The notes under the pieces are model-generated. The model was not told where the DNA came from and did not search any database. It worked only from the letters and a program-made list of their open reading frames with translations. A program made the position numbers and the translations under genes. Shown here one piece after another: positions 19,644 through 28,215 of a stretch of 64,000 bases of DNA (position 1 is its first letter; each line of letters opens with the position of its first letter). The stretch spans positions 248,001 through 312,000 of the forward strand of contig CAYYPK010000002.1 in assembly GCA_964473525.1 (NCBI GenBank). The letters run 5' to 3'. This DNA is from GCA-2687025 sp964473525. GTDB lineage: Bacteria > Poribacteria > WGA-4E > GCA-2687025.

Positions 19644-19659
19644 TGGCACGGGCGTTGCT
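19644..19659 (+). promoter_or_regulatory. Sigma-54 (RpoN) promoter of hsp20
   Basis: TGGCACG, four bases, TTGCT: the -24 GG and -12 GC elements are both perfect and correctly spaced. The expected start point is near 19671, about 100 bases before the hsp20 ATG. The upstream activator gene is not in this window. Confidence 0.75.
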
Positions 19660-19693
19660 TTGAGAGAGTCAGTCGCAGAGATGGCGATAGCGA

Positions 19694-19736
19694 CGAACCG
19701 AGTGGTTCGCGGGGAGTTCCCAGAGGAACACTCCCC
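19694..19736 (+). promoter_or_regulatory. Two stem-loops in the hsp20 leader
   Basis: CGAACC-GAGT-GGTTCG (19694-19709) is followed at once by GGGGAGTTCC ... GGAACACTCCCC (19711-19736), a ten-pair stem with a two-base bulge. They lie between the sigma-54 promoter and the AGGAG of hsp20. They could stabilise the transcript or respond to temperature. Neither stem itself sequesters the Shine-Dalgarno. Confidence 0.5.
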
Positions 19737-19771
19737 AGACTAGACCACATCTCTAATAAAGGAGTGAACAC

Positions 19772-20257
19772 ATGTCTTTGGTACGCTTCACGCCACGACG
19801 ACTGACGGATCCCTTCGCCCAGTTCGAGCGCGTCGTTGACAGCGTCGTGCCGGCGTTTGCGGCAGGAGCCCGCCGCGGATCGTGGGCGCCGCGTGTGGAT
19901 GTCCTCGAGACCGCCGACGCTCTCGAGGTTAGCGCCGAGTTGCCCGGACTGACGGAGGAGGACATCGAACTGCGCGTGCGTGAGAACGTCCTCACCATCG
20001 AAGGTGAGAAGCGGTCGCCTCGCACGGCGAGCGCTGATGCTGAGACCGACGCCGGCGCGGAGTCCGACACGCAGGTCGAGGCGCCCAGCGTCTATTACTC
20101 GGAGCGACACTACGGGAAGTTCCGACGCAGCCTCGCGCTGCCGTCGCACGTGAACTCCGAGCAAGCGAACGCGAGCTTCGCGGATGGCATCCTGACGGTG
20201 CGACTGCCGAAGGCCGACAGCCACCGCTCGCGCCAGATCAACATCGCCTCGGACTGA
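19772..20257 (+). CDS. hsp20: Hsp20-family small heat-shock protein
   Basis: A 161-residue ATP-independent chaperone that holds unfolding proteins in the cytoplasm. The alpha-crystallin domain starts near residue 40 (WAPRVDVLETADALEVSAELPGL) and includes ENVLTIEGEKR and the closing FADGILTVRLPKAD. The last part matches the A-x-x-x-n-GvL motif, here ASFADGILTV. The C-terminal tail has RQINIASD, where INI is the I-x-I anchor. Between the two halves, residues about 78-108 form an acidic Ala/Asp/Glu-rich insertion longer than usual. The gene has a strong AGGAG, a sigma-54-type promoter and a long hairpin just after the stop, suggesting it is a one-gene stress unit. Confidence 0.95.
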   Translation: MSLVRFTPRRLTDPFAQFERVVDSVVPAFAAGARRGSWAPRVDVLETADALEVSAELPGLTEEDIELRVRENVLTIEGEKRSPRTASADAETDAGAESDTQVEAPSVYYSERHYGKFRRSLALPSHVNSEQANASFADGILTVRLPKADSHRSRQINIASD

Positions 20258-20281
20258 CGCTCGCGCGACCCGACATCGCAA

Positions 20282-20324
20282 CACGAACCCACCGCGCCGG
20301 ACTTCCTGGCGCGGTGGGTTCGTG
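20282..20324 (+). terminator. Strong hairpin after hsp20
   Basis: A perfect 17-base-pair stem (20282-20298 with 20308-20324) closed by a nine-base loop, 25 bases after the hsp20 stop. No U-run follows, so it may act as a terminator in the loose sense, an mRNA 3' stabiliser, or a bidirectional block before the ABC genes. Confidence 0.65.
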
Positions 20325-20413
20325 CTCGCCCACGGGGCCGGTAGCAATGTGCATCCGCGCGCGGGTAGGTAGGGCGCCACGAACGGCGCGTAGCGCGAAG
20401 GGCGCCGCGAGCG

Positions 20414-22153
20414 ATGTCGACACAGAGTTACACGACGCTGCTGAGCAGGTATGTGCGGCCGCACGCGGGCCGATTCACGGCCCTGGTGGCCCTTCTTCTG
20501 GGAGGCGTCGGGCTGTCGCTCGTCGGTCCCCAGATCATCCGGTACTACATCGACGCGGTGACGAACGGCGCTCCGGTGCGGTTGTTGCTCATCGCGGGGG
20601 CCGTGTACATCGCGGGTGGGTTCGTGCGCACCGTCGTCACCACTGCCGGGCAGTACGTGACTGAGGACGTCGGATGGCGCGCGACGAACGACCTCCGAAC
20701 CGACCTTGCGGGACACTGCCTGCGCCTGGACATGGGCTTCCACAACGACACCACGCCTGGCGCGATGGTCGAGCGCGTGGATGGCGACGTCACTGCGATC
20801 GCCGGGTTCTTCTCTCAGTTCACGATCCGAGTCGTCGGCAGCGGGCTGCTCATACTGGGTCAGCTCGCCCTTGTCACCCGTGAGGATTGGCGCCTCGGCG
20901 CCGCGCTGACGACGGTCGCCGCGCTCGCGCTGCTGCTCATGCTGAAGCTGCGCCACATCGCCGTGCCCTGGTTCAAGGCGGAGCGCGAGGGGTTCTCGGA
21001 GCTGTTCGGCTTCGTCGAGGAGCGGCTCGCGGGCGTTGAGGACATCCGCACGAACGGCGGCATCGCCTACACGATGAACCGCATGCACGGGATAAACACG
21101 AAGCTCTTCGGCGCGGTCAAGAAGGCGGAAATGCGCGGACACACGCTGAGCGTGGCGACGGATTCGCTGTTCACGTTCAGCACCGCCGTCGTGTTGGCGG
21201 GGGGCATCCTCCTGTATCGAAGTGGCGCGTTCACCATCGGCGCGGTGTACCTCGTGCTCCACTACGCGACCATGTTGCGGTATCCGCTGCGCGACATCAC
21301 GTGGCAACTGGAGGAGTTCCAGAAGGCGGCCGCTGGCATCGGCCGGGTCGGCGAGCTGATGGACCGCCAAGCGAAGATCTCCGACGGCGCGCGCGACCTA
21401 CCCGCCAGCGGCGCGGGCGAGGTGGCGTTCCACGGTGTGACGTTCGGGTACGCCGCGGACGACCCCGTGCTGCGTGATCTGTCGTTCCGCATCCAGCCAG
21501 AGCGCACCCTCGGCCTCCTGGGCCGCACCGGGAGCGGCAAGACGACCATCACGCGCCTGCTGTTCAGGTTGTACGACCCAGACGCCGGGACGGTCACGAT
21601 CGACGGCGTGGATCTCGCGACCGCGCGCGCCGCCGACGTGCGCAGGCGCGTCGCGATGGTCACGCAGGACGTGCATCTCTTCCGTGCCTCGCTGCGCGAC
21701 AACCTCGCGCTCTTCGCGAACGACATCGACGACCGCGCGATTACTGACGTGCTGGAGGAACTCGGGCTCGGGGAGTGGTATTCGGCGCTTCCCGACGGTC
21801 TGGACACGGTTCTCCAGACCAACGGCGTCGGGATGTCCGCGGGGCAGCAGCAGTTGCTCGCGTTCGCCCGCGTGTTCCTGCGGAACCCAGGCGTAGTTGT
21901 TCTCGACGAGCCGTCCTCACGGCTGGATCCGGCGACGGAGCAACGAGTCGAGGCGGCCGCGGGGCGCCTCCTCGAGGACCGCACCGGGATCATCATCGCG
22001 CACCGGTTGGAGACGCTTCGCCGCGTCGACGACATCCTCATCCTTGACGACGGACGGATCGCAGAGTCCGGGCCGCGGGCGGAGCTGGCGGCCGATCCTG
22101 GATCCAGATTCGCCCAGCTGCTGCGGACGGGGATGGACGAGGAACTGTCATGA
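20414..22153 (+). CDS. ABC exporter half-transporter, catalytically canonical Walker B
   Basis: A 579-residue fusion of a six-helix membrane domain (about residues 20-300) and a nucleotide-binding domain. Walker A is GRTGSGKT (370-377), the Q-loop VTQDVHLF, and Walker B VVVLDE with the catalytic glutamate at 499. The ABC signature reads MSAGQ (474-478) instead of LSGGQ. It overlaps the next gene in an ATGA, and the two form a heterodimeric type IV exporter of the BmrCD/TM287-288 kind. The exported compound is unknown; lipids, peptides and drugs are all handled by this family. The start ATG at 20414 has no strong Shine-Dalgarno but begins the membrane domain in the usual place. Confidence 0.93.
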   Translation: MSTQSYTTLLSRYVRPHAGRFTALVALLLGGVGLSLVGPQIIRYYIDAVTNGAPVRLLLIAGAVYIAGGFVRTVVTTAGQYVTEDVGWRATNDLRTDLAGHCLRLDMGFHNDTTPGAMVERVDGDVTAIAGFFSQFTIRVVGSGLLILGQLALVTREDWRLGAALTTVAALALLLMLKLRHIAVPWFKAEREGFSELFGFVEERLAGVEDIRTNGGIAYTMNRMHGINTKLFGAVKKAEMRGHTLSVATDSLFTFSTAVVLAGGILLYRSGAFTIGAVYLVLHYATMLRYPLRDITWQLEEFQKAAAGIGRVGELMDRQAKISDGARDLPASGAGEVAFHGVTFGYAADDPVLRDLSFRIQPERTLGLLGRTGSGKTTITRLLFRLYDPDAGTVTIDGVDLATARAADVRRRVAMVTQDVHLFRASLRDNLALFANDIDDRAITDVLEELGLGEWYSALPDGLDTVLQTNGVGMSAGQQQLLAFARVFLRNPGVVVLDEPSSRLDPATEQRVEAAAGRLLEDRTGIIIAHRLETLRRVDDILILDDGRIAESGPRAELAADPGSRFAQLLRTGMDEELS

Positions 22154-23907
22154 GCACCTGGAAGCACACGCTGCGCCTTCTGCGCCTGCGCCCCGGGATG
22201 TTCGCGCTCAACGTGTTCCTGTGGGGGCTCGACGACTTCGTCCCGCTGCTCGCGACACTCGTCGTTCGCGAGCTGCTCGACAAGGTGTCTGGAGGCGCCG
22301 AGGCGGGCCTCAATGTGTGGACGCTTCTGGCGCTGTTCGTCGCCATCGAGCTCGGCAGTCGCGGGTTCGTGTTCGGCGCCGTGGCGGCCTGGTCGCGGTT
22401 CTGGTTCACCGTCGAGACCCTGGTGCGGAACAACTGGACCGAGAAGCTGTTCGGCGTGCGCAACGCCCGCGAGGTCGCGGACAAGTCCGCCGAGCTCACC
22501 AACCGAGTGCGCGACGACGCCGAGGCGCCTGTCTGGTACATCGAGACGTACGTGGACGGCGTCGGGAACATCGTGTTCGCTATCGTGGCGACGATCGTCA
22601 TGGCGCGAATCGACCCCTTCATCACGCTGGTGACGGTCGCTCCCGCCGCGCTCATCGTAACCGTGGCTCAGTTGGCGGGGCCCCTCATCCGGCGGTACCG
22701 ACGCGCGAACCGTCGAGCGACCGAGGAGGTCACGTCGTTCGTTGCGGCGATGTTCCGCGCGGTGTCCGCGCTCAAGGTCGCTGGCGCGGAGTCCGATGCG
22801 CTGGCGCACTTCGGGGAGCTGAGTGAAACCCGGCGCAAGGCCGCTCTGAAGGACAACCTTCTCAACGAGCTACTTCGCTCCGTCTACACGCACGTCATGA
22901 TCGTGAGCACGGGGATCGTGCTCCTGCTGGCCGCCGGAAAGATGCGGGCCGGGACATTCACCGTCGGTGACTTCGCACTCTTCGCGCGGCTCGTGGGCGA
23001 GGTGGCGGGGAGCGCGTCCATGATCGGCGAGATCATGGCTCGCCACAAACGGGCGGGCGTGTCGTACGGTCGCATGGAGGAGGCAGTCGAGCACGCTCCA
23101 CCAGGCGCCCTCACGGAACATGCCACGGTGCCCATACGAGGCGACATCCCCGCGTTGCCCACGCCAGCCAAGCGCGAGGACGACCCGTTGCGGGAGCTGA
23201 CCGTGCAGGGGTTGACCTACACGCATCCTGGATCGGAGTTGGGCGTCCGCGACGTCAACCTGAGCGTCGCCCGTGGCTCGTTTACGGTCGTCACGGGGCG
23301 GGTCGGCTCCGGCAAGACCACGCTGCTGCGCGCGCTGCTCGGTGTGACCGCACGGGACTCCGGAACCATCCGCTGGAACGGTTCGGTCGTCGAGAGCCCG
23401 GCGGAGTTCTTGGCTCCGCCCCGTTGTGCGTACACGCCGCAAGTGCCGACGCTCTTTAGCGAGTCGTTGGGAGACAACTTGCGGATGGGCCACGCCGAGG
23501 CGGATGTCGACCGGGCGGCGGCTCTCGCTGCGCTTGATACGGACGTCGGCCGGTTCGAGCACGGGTTCGCCACGGTCGTTGGCACGCGTGGCGTCAAGCT
23601 CTCCGGGGGTCAGACGCAGCGAGCAGCGGCAGCGCGGATGTTCGCCCGCGACTCGGAGCTGCTCGTGTTCGACGACCTGTCGAGCGCGCTGGATGTCAAC
23701 ACCGAGAAGACGCTCTGGGACCGTGTGTTCCGCGACCTGGACGCGACGTGCCTCGTGGTCTCGCACCGCAAGGCGGTGCTGCGCCGGGCGGACCACATCA
23801 TCGTTATGCGCGACGGCCGCGTCGACGCGGAAGGTACGCTGGACGAGCTGCTCGCATCGTCCGACGAGATGCGGCGGCTGTGGAGCGGAGATGTCGCGGC
23901 GGCCTAG
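22150..23907 (+). CDS. ABC exporter half-transporter, degenerate Walker B
   Basis: A 585-residue partner of the preceding half-transporter, also with six helices (about residues 15-295) plus a nucleotide-binding domain. Walker A is GRVGSGKT (383-390) and the signature is a perfect LSGGQ (484-488). Walker B ends FDD, with Asp509 where the catalytic Glu should be, so this domain's own ATP site is expected to hydrolyse poorly. In the dimer the weak site pairs this Walker B with the partner's imperfect MSAGQ, and the good site pairs the partner's Glu with this LSGGQ, as in asymmetric heterodimeric exporters. Its ATG overlaps the partner's TGA, enforcing equal synthesis. Confidence 0.93.
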   Translation: MSTWKHTLRLLRLRPGMFALNVFLWGLDDFVPLLATLVVRELLDKVSGGAEAGLNVWTLLALFVAIELGSRGFVFGAVAAWSRFWFTVETLVRNNWTEKLFGVRNAREVADKSAELTNRVRDDAEAPVWYIETYVDGVGNIVFAIVATIVMARIDPFITLVTVAPAALIVTVAQLAGPLIRRYRRANRRATEEVTSFVAAMFRAVSALKVAGAESDALAHFGELSETRRKAALKDNLLNELLRSVYTHVMIVSTGIVLLLAAGKMRAGTFTVGDFALFARLVGEVAGSASMIGEIMARHKRAGVSYGRMEEAVEHAPPGALTEHATVPIRGDIPALPTPAKREDDPLRELTVQGLTYTHPGSELGVRDVNLSVARGSFTVVTGRVGSGKTTLLRALLGVTARDSGTIRWNGSVVESPAEFLAPPRCAYTPQVPTLFSESLGDNLRMGHAEADVDRAAALAALDTDVGRFEHGFATVVGTRGVKLSGGQTQRAAAARMFARDSELLVFDDLSSALDVNTEKTLWDRVFRDLDATCLVVSHRKAVLRRADHIIVMRDGRVDAEGTLDELLASSDEMRRLWSGDVAAA

Positions 23908-24220
23908 CGTCGGCCCTCGCGCTCACCCACACATCGTCCTGCACATCGACCCGGACATGGGTACCCGACGCCCAATCCACCGAACCCGGCGACACTGCTC
24001 CTGCGTTCCTCCTGTATGGGGCGGATGTCGCCGGCTCCGGCGCCCGCCCGAACGCGCGGGAAACCCGTTCAGGAGCGACATAGGGGGCATTCCGATCTTG
24101 ACATTTCGCGGCCCCTCCGATACGGTAACAGGGTGTGTTCGTGAGACATACCCGCCTTGCGAAGCGGCATGCGGCGCGTCACGCAATCGACAACGTAGGC
24201 AAGCACAGGGAACCCCATAG
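23908..24220. other. 313-base intergenic region before secDF
   Basis: No gene with a credible start lies here. The right end holds the secDF promoter (24098-24126). The centre holds only short imperfect GC palindromes. Confidence 0.6.
24098..24126 (+). promoter_or_regulatory. Sigma-70-type promoter of secDF
   Basis: A perfect TTGACA (24098-24103), 17 bases, then TACGGT (24121-24126), about 95 bases before the secD ATG in an AT-richer stretch. The -10 is weak at its last positions. Confidence 0.6.
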
Positions 24221-26194
24221 ATGGAACGCGTACGCTGGTGGCGCATCGGCGTAATACTGTTCGTGCTGCTCCTGTCGGTGGTCAACATCGCGCCAACGCT
24301 GCCGTCCTTCTACGAGACCATGTTCGGGTACCTGGATCGGAGCCTTCAGGAGCCGGACGGACTCGCCTCGCCGGTCATCAAGGACGGCGGCCTGGAGTTC
24401 CAGTTTGGCGCCCAGGCGGACGGCTCGTCTGACGCTCTTAAGAAGGCATACCGTTCCGCTGCAACCACCCTGAGGACGCGTGGCGCCGCGATCGGCCTTG
24501 AAGACGTCACGCTCAACGACGCGGCGTCGCCGATTGAAGATGCGACGCGCGTTTCCGACTCCATCGCCATGGCGTACAGCGACCCCCTCACCAGGTCGGC
24601 TCAGGCCGTCATTGACGAGCTAAGCCTCTACGGCAAGGTGCCAACGTCGCTTGGATGGCTGTTCCCACAGCAGCGCATCCAACTGGGGCTGGACCTCAAG
24701 GGTGGCGTGTATCTCGTACTCGAGCTGAACCTGACGGAGGCGGAGGGGCAGCTCCTCGCGGAGATGCAGACGAACATCCGCACGGACCTCCGCGAACGCT
24801 ACAGCGTCAATTGCCGCGAGGTGCGCCTCGAAGGCTCCACACTTATCGCCGTCATCAAGCCGAACGCCGACTGGGGCGCGGCTGGCGACACGCGGAAGCA
24901 GGATACCGAGGAGTACTTCGCCGGGTTAGAAAACCTGGACATCGTTCCCGTGAACGGCGGCGCTCCCGGCGCCGACGGACTCGCGCAGTACCGCTTGACC
25001 TTGGATCCGTCGCAACTCGCCGACCAGGAAGACCAGGCGCTGACACAGGTTCTCGAGGTGCTGCGGAATCGCATCGACGCCTTCGGCGTGTCGGAGCCCG
25101 ACATACGACGCGATCCGAACCGCCCGCGCATCATCGTCCAACTGCCGGGAGCGGAAGACTCCTCGACGGCGGTCAACGTCGTGCGCACGATGGGACGTCT
25201 CGAGTTCCGAATGGTACAGATGCAGAACAGCCGGCCGTGGTATGGGTCAGCCGATCCGCCCAGCCTGGACGATATGCCCAGCGACGCGGAACTGCTCTTC
25301 AACGAGGACGGGTCGTGGTTCGTCATCGACCGTCTCCCGGTCGTCACGGGCGCGGACATTAACCGCGCTGGCACATCGACGTACCTCGCTGACATCGTCG
25401 TCACGCTCCGGTTCAACGCGAACGGTCGGAGAGCCTTCGGGCAGGCGACAGCGGACCACACGAATGAGCTCATGGCGATCGTGTTGGACGACCGCGTGAT
25501 CTCCGCGCCCAATATCGAGCAGCCGATCCTGTCCGGCAACGCGATCATCCGTGGTGGGTTCACCCAGGAAGAAGCGTCGGATCTCGCTCGCGTGCTGCGG
25601 GCGGGGGCGTTCCCGGTGGGCGTGCAGATCGCCGAGGAGCGCACGGTGGGTCCGAGCCTCGGGCGTGAGGCCATCGTCCGCGGCGCGCGCGCCGCTGGCA
25701 TCGGGTTGGCAATCGTCGTGGTGTTCCTCCTCATCTATTACAGCGCCTGCGGGTTCTTCTCCGCGTTCGCGCTGCTCGTGAACGGCGTGGTGATTCTGGC
25801 GTCCCTCGCGCTACTCGGGGCGACGCTGACACTGCCAGGTCTCGCCGGTCTCGTGCTGACCATCGGCATGGCTGTCGACGCGAACGTGCTGATTAACGAG
25901 CGCATCAAGGAAGAGCTGCGGACGGGCAAGACCGTCGCGAGCGCCATCACGACCGGCTACGGTCGCGTCTTCTGGACCATCTTCGACGCGAACCTGACGA
26001 CGTTCCTGACGGCGATGGTGCTGTACATGTTCGGCACAGGAGCCATCAAAGGCTTCGGCGTCACGCTCATGATCGGCATCGTGGCGAGCATGTTCACGTC
26101 GCTCTTCGTGGCTCGCACGTTCTACCGCGCATTCGAGAGCCGGGACCGGCAGCGGCTACCCATTTACCCGTTATTCAGCGGTCGCCAGAGCTGA
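24221..26194 (+). CDS. secD: Protein translocase subunit SecD
   Basis: A 657-residue inner-membrane protein that uses the proton gradient to pull exported proteins through SecYEG. The N-terminal helix is at residues 7-27. The large periplasmic domain begins with the SecD hallmark IQLGLDLKGGVYLVLEL and contains the LRNRIDAFGVSEPDI and IVVQLPG-like (IIVQLPGAED) blocks. Five C-terminal helices carry LLIYYSACGFFSAFALLVNG, TIGMAVDANVLINERIKEE and the final GTGAIKGFGVTLMIGI. Length and order match complete SecD. A stretch near residues 75-110 before the LGLDLKGG is longer than in E. coli. secF follows after 36 bases. Confidence 0.97.
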   Translation: MERVRWWRIGVILFVLLLSVVNIAPTLPSFYETMFGYLDRSLQEPDGLASPVIKDGGLEFQFGAQADGSSDALKKAYRSAATTLRTRGAAIGLEDVTLNDAASPIEDATRVSDSIAMAYSDPLTRSAQAVIDELSLYGKVPTSLGWLFPQQRIQLGLDLKGGVYLVLELNLTEAEGQLLAEMQTNIRTDLRERYSVNCREVRLEGSTLIAVIKPNADWGAAGDTRKQDTEEYFAGLENLDIVPVNGGAPGADGLAQYRLTLDPSQLADQEDQALTQVLEVLRNRIDAFGVSEPDIRRDPNRPRIIVQLPGAEDSSTAVNVVRTMGRLEFRMVQMQNSRPWYGSADPPSLDDMPSDAELLFNEDGSWFVIDRLPVVTGADINRAGTSTYLADIVVTLRFNANGRRAFGQATADHTNELMAIVLDDRVISAPNIEQPILSGNAIIRGGFTQEEASDLARVLRAGAFPVGVQIAEERTVGPSLGREAIVRGARAAGIGLAIVVVFLLIYYSACGFFSAFALLVNGVVILASLALLGATLTLPGLAGLVLTIGMAVDANVLINERIKEELRTGKTVASAITTGYGRVFWTIFDANLTTFLTAMVLYMFGTGAIKGFGVTLMIGIVASMFTSLFVARTFYRAFESRDRQRLPIYPLFSGRQS

Positions 26195-26230
26195 GATCCT
26201 ACGGCACGACCGACTCGGAAGGCTGGGACA

Positions 26231-27100
26231 TTGGACAACGCCATCAACTTCCTCGGGGCGCGGCGGATCTGCTTCATGCTGGCCGCCGCCCTGATTCTCG
26301 GCGGCATCGCGTCGCTGGTTGCCAATCAGGGGCCCAACCTCGGCATCGACTTCCGGGGCGGCGTGCACATCGTCGCGAAGTTCTCCTCGCCCGTGAGCCC
26401 CGCCGAGGCGACCGCTACGCTGGAAGCCGCCGGAGTGGCTGGAGCGAAGATCGTCACGTCCACCGGCAATATCCTCCTCATTGATACAGTCGTCCACGAG
26501 GCGGGCGTCGGGCAGAAGATCGTGGCGGCGCTACGGGACGCGCACACCCTCGCCGATTCCGAGATCAACGAAGTCGGCGCCAACGTCGGTCAGGACTTGC
26601 AGGTCGCGGGCATCCTCATGGTGTTCGTGTCGCTGGGTCTTATCCTGATCTACGTGTCGTTGCGGTTCCAGTGGCGGTTCGCCGTCGGCGCGGTCGCCGC
26701 GCTGGTGCACGATGTCCTCATCACGCTGGGCATATTCAGCGTGCTGGGCCTCGAGATCAACTTGCCGACGCTGGCAGCATTCCTCACTGTGGTCGGCTAC
26801 TCGATCAACGACACGATCGTCGTGTTTGACCGCATCCGCGAGAACCAGCGCCTGCTGCGCGGCATGCGCTTCGCCGACCTCATCAACACGAGCATCACGC
26901 AGATGCTCAGGCGCACGCTACTTACGTCGCTGACGACGCTCGGTGTGGTCGCGCTGATCTACTGGCAGTCGGTCGCTGGCGAGCTGCGGACCTTCGCTCT
27001 TGCGCTCGTGGTCGGCGTCGTCGTCGGGACGTACTCCTCCATCTACATCGCTAGCCCGGTGATGCTGATGCTGCGTCCGCGCGTCTCGGTGAGCGACTAG
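26231..27100 (+). CDS. secF: Protein translocase subunit SecF
   Basis: A 289-residue partner of SecD with six membrane helices. It begins with an N-terminal helix at about residues 10-30 and the periplasmic hallmark GPNLGIDFRGGVHI. The C-terminal half has YVSLRFQWRFAVGAVAALVHDV, LTVVGYSINDTIVVFDRIREN and TSITQMLRRTLLTSLTT, all SecF signatures. The start is a TTG at 26231, preceded by GGAAGG and placed where SecF proteins usually begin. It belongs to one operon with secD. Confidence 0.97.
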   Translation: MDNAINFLGARRICFMLAAALILGGIASLVANQGPNLGIDFRGGVHIVAKFSSPVSPAEATATLEAAGVAGAKIVTSTGNILLIDTVVHEAGVGQKIVAALRDAHTLADSEINEVGANVGQDLQVAGILMVFVSLGLILIYVSLRFQWRFAVGAVAALVHDVLITLGIFSVLGLEINLPTLAAFLTVVGYSINDTIVVFDRIRENQRLLRGMRFADLINTSITQMLRRTLLTSLTTLGVVALIYWQSVAGELRTFALALVVGVVVGTYSSIYIASPVMLMLRPRVSVSD

Positions 27101-27386
27101 CTCTTCGAGGAGCCGCTGACGCGCCGTCCGTCTGGTCATCGCTCCATGGACGCGTACCGCTCCAGCGCCTGTTGACGGCTGCCGTCAGCGTGTGCGCATG
27201 TGAACGCGTTCACCGGCGAACCCCTGGCGCGCTCGCCGCCGCGGCGTCAGCGGCTGGAATCCCTCCCAACACGTGACGTTCCGCCCGCCTCCGCGCGCAG
27301 CGACCCCCGACCGAGTTGGCACGTAGGTTGCTGTAGTGTCTCCGACGCCGTATCTCGTGTTCGCTAGGGCGTCAGGAGGCAAATCC

Positions 27387-27569
27387 ATGCAGATGGCGCT
27401 TGCTTTGGGCCTGTCCGTCCCCGAGATCGTGGGTTACGTCGCGGCGGTTGCGGTGACGATCACGCTCGCCGTATCGATCGTCGTCAGTACGTCTCGGCGC
27501 GCGCAACGGGAGGCGAGCCACTTCACCGTCGACCCAAGGGCGTCGCGCGCGGTGGATGACCACACGTAG
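27387..27569 (+). CDS. Single-helix small membrane protein
   Basis: A 60-residue protein with one strongly hydrophobic segment (residues about 12-33, VGYVAAVAVTITLAVSIVV) followed by a basic STSRRAQR and a polar tail, so N-out/C-in by the positive-inside rule. A strong AGGAGG seven bases before the ATG makes it more than a chance frame. No family recognised. It follows secF by 286 bases in which I see no other gene. Confidence 0.6.
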   Translation: MQMALALGLSVPEIVGYVAAVAVTITLAVSIVVSTSRRAQREASHFTVDPRASRAVDDHT

Positions 27570-27597
27570 GCGGTACCGGTCGCCGCACTAGCCAGGT

Positions 27598-28191
27598 TCA
27601 GGCGTCAGACGGCCCGACGCACCAGCCGACACGCGTCGCCCACTCCTCGGCGGGCGCCATGACCATGTCGCAGACCGGTCCCTTGATCTCATAGAACAAC
27701 GAGTCGTCGGTCTGCCGGTTGTGGTAGTGGGCCATCATGCGCTTCGTTGCCGCGTACGCGAGTCCGGATTCAGGGTGCTTGCGCAGGTAGTCGCGGAACA
27801 GCAGGGCGTAGCGCTGGTTCGCTCTACCGCAGGCACGGACATGTACATGCGTGCGCTTGTGTCCCTCCGGCTCGCGGATGTAGCGCTTCTCGTACTCATC
27901 GCGGTCGTGGCCGTCGCCGGGAGGCAGGTGGTCGTGGTGCAGGCCGTGGCGGGGCTTCCATCCCTCGTCGACGAGCAACTGCCGCACAATGTCGAAACCG
28001 TCGAAAGATGCGACTGTGAGCTGGCCGTCGATGATGCCCTTGGAGGCTAGCCCAGGCACGGATGTCGAGCCGATGTGATCGATGCGCACGGCGAGGGGCC
28101 CGAGCGCGCTCCTCAGCGCGTCGGCAATGGCGAGGAACTCTCCGGGCCACCGCGCCTGGTAGTCCACGATCTGTACAGGTCTGGCGTTCAC
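27598..28191 (-). CDS. GrpB/UPF0157-family nucleotidyltransferase-like protein
   Basis: A 197-residue cytoplasmic protein of the GrpB (UPF0157) family, which has a nucleotidyltransferase-like fold. The family opening VQIVDYQARWPGEFLAIADAL and the core RIDHIGSTSVPGLASKGIIDGQLTV are clear; in relatives the last part normally reads K-x-x-IDIQV, so this copy has G-Q where D-I-Q usually supplies an acidic residue. LFRDYLRKHPESGLAYAATK closes the family region. The biological substrate of GrpB proteins is unknown. It lies 24 bases downstream of a paralogue (28216-28812). Confidence 0.9.
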   Translation of the reverse strand: MNARPVQIVDYQARWPGEFLAIADALRSALGPLAVRIDHIGSTSVPGLASKGIIDGQLTVASFDGFDIVRQLLVDEGWKPRHGLHHDHLPPGDGHDRDEYEKRYIREPEGHKRTHVHVRACGRANQRYALLFRDYLRKHPESGLAYAATKRMMAHYHNRQTDDSLFYEIKGPVCDMVMAPAEEWATRVGWCVGPSDA

Positions 28192-28215
28192 GAGGCGCCT
28201 TCTCGGTCGGGCGTG

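Larger units (their letters stand above)
19350..19771. other. 422-base non-coding region upstream of hsp20
   Basis: No convincing gene. The open frames across it have no usable ribosome-binding site and run through palindromes. It contains, in order, an intergenic palindrome (19508-19528), a sigma-54-type promoter (19644-19659) and a structured hsp20 leader (19694-19736). Confidence 0.7.

Noticed and set aside
19309..19743. Plus-strand open frame of 144 codons upstream of hsp20
   Set aside because: It runs through the palindrome and the sigma-54 promoter, has no ribosome-binding site and no recognisable domain.
19556..21370. A 604-codon minus-strand open frame across hsp20 and the first ABC gene
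   Set aside because: It is antisense to well-conserved genes, has no signal for translation, and reads as Arg/His/Glu-rich sequence typical of the antisense frame of GC-rich codons.
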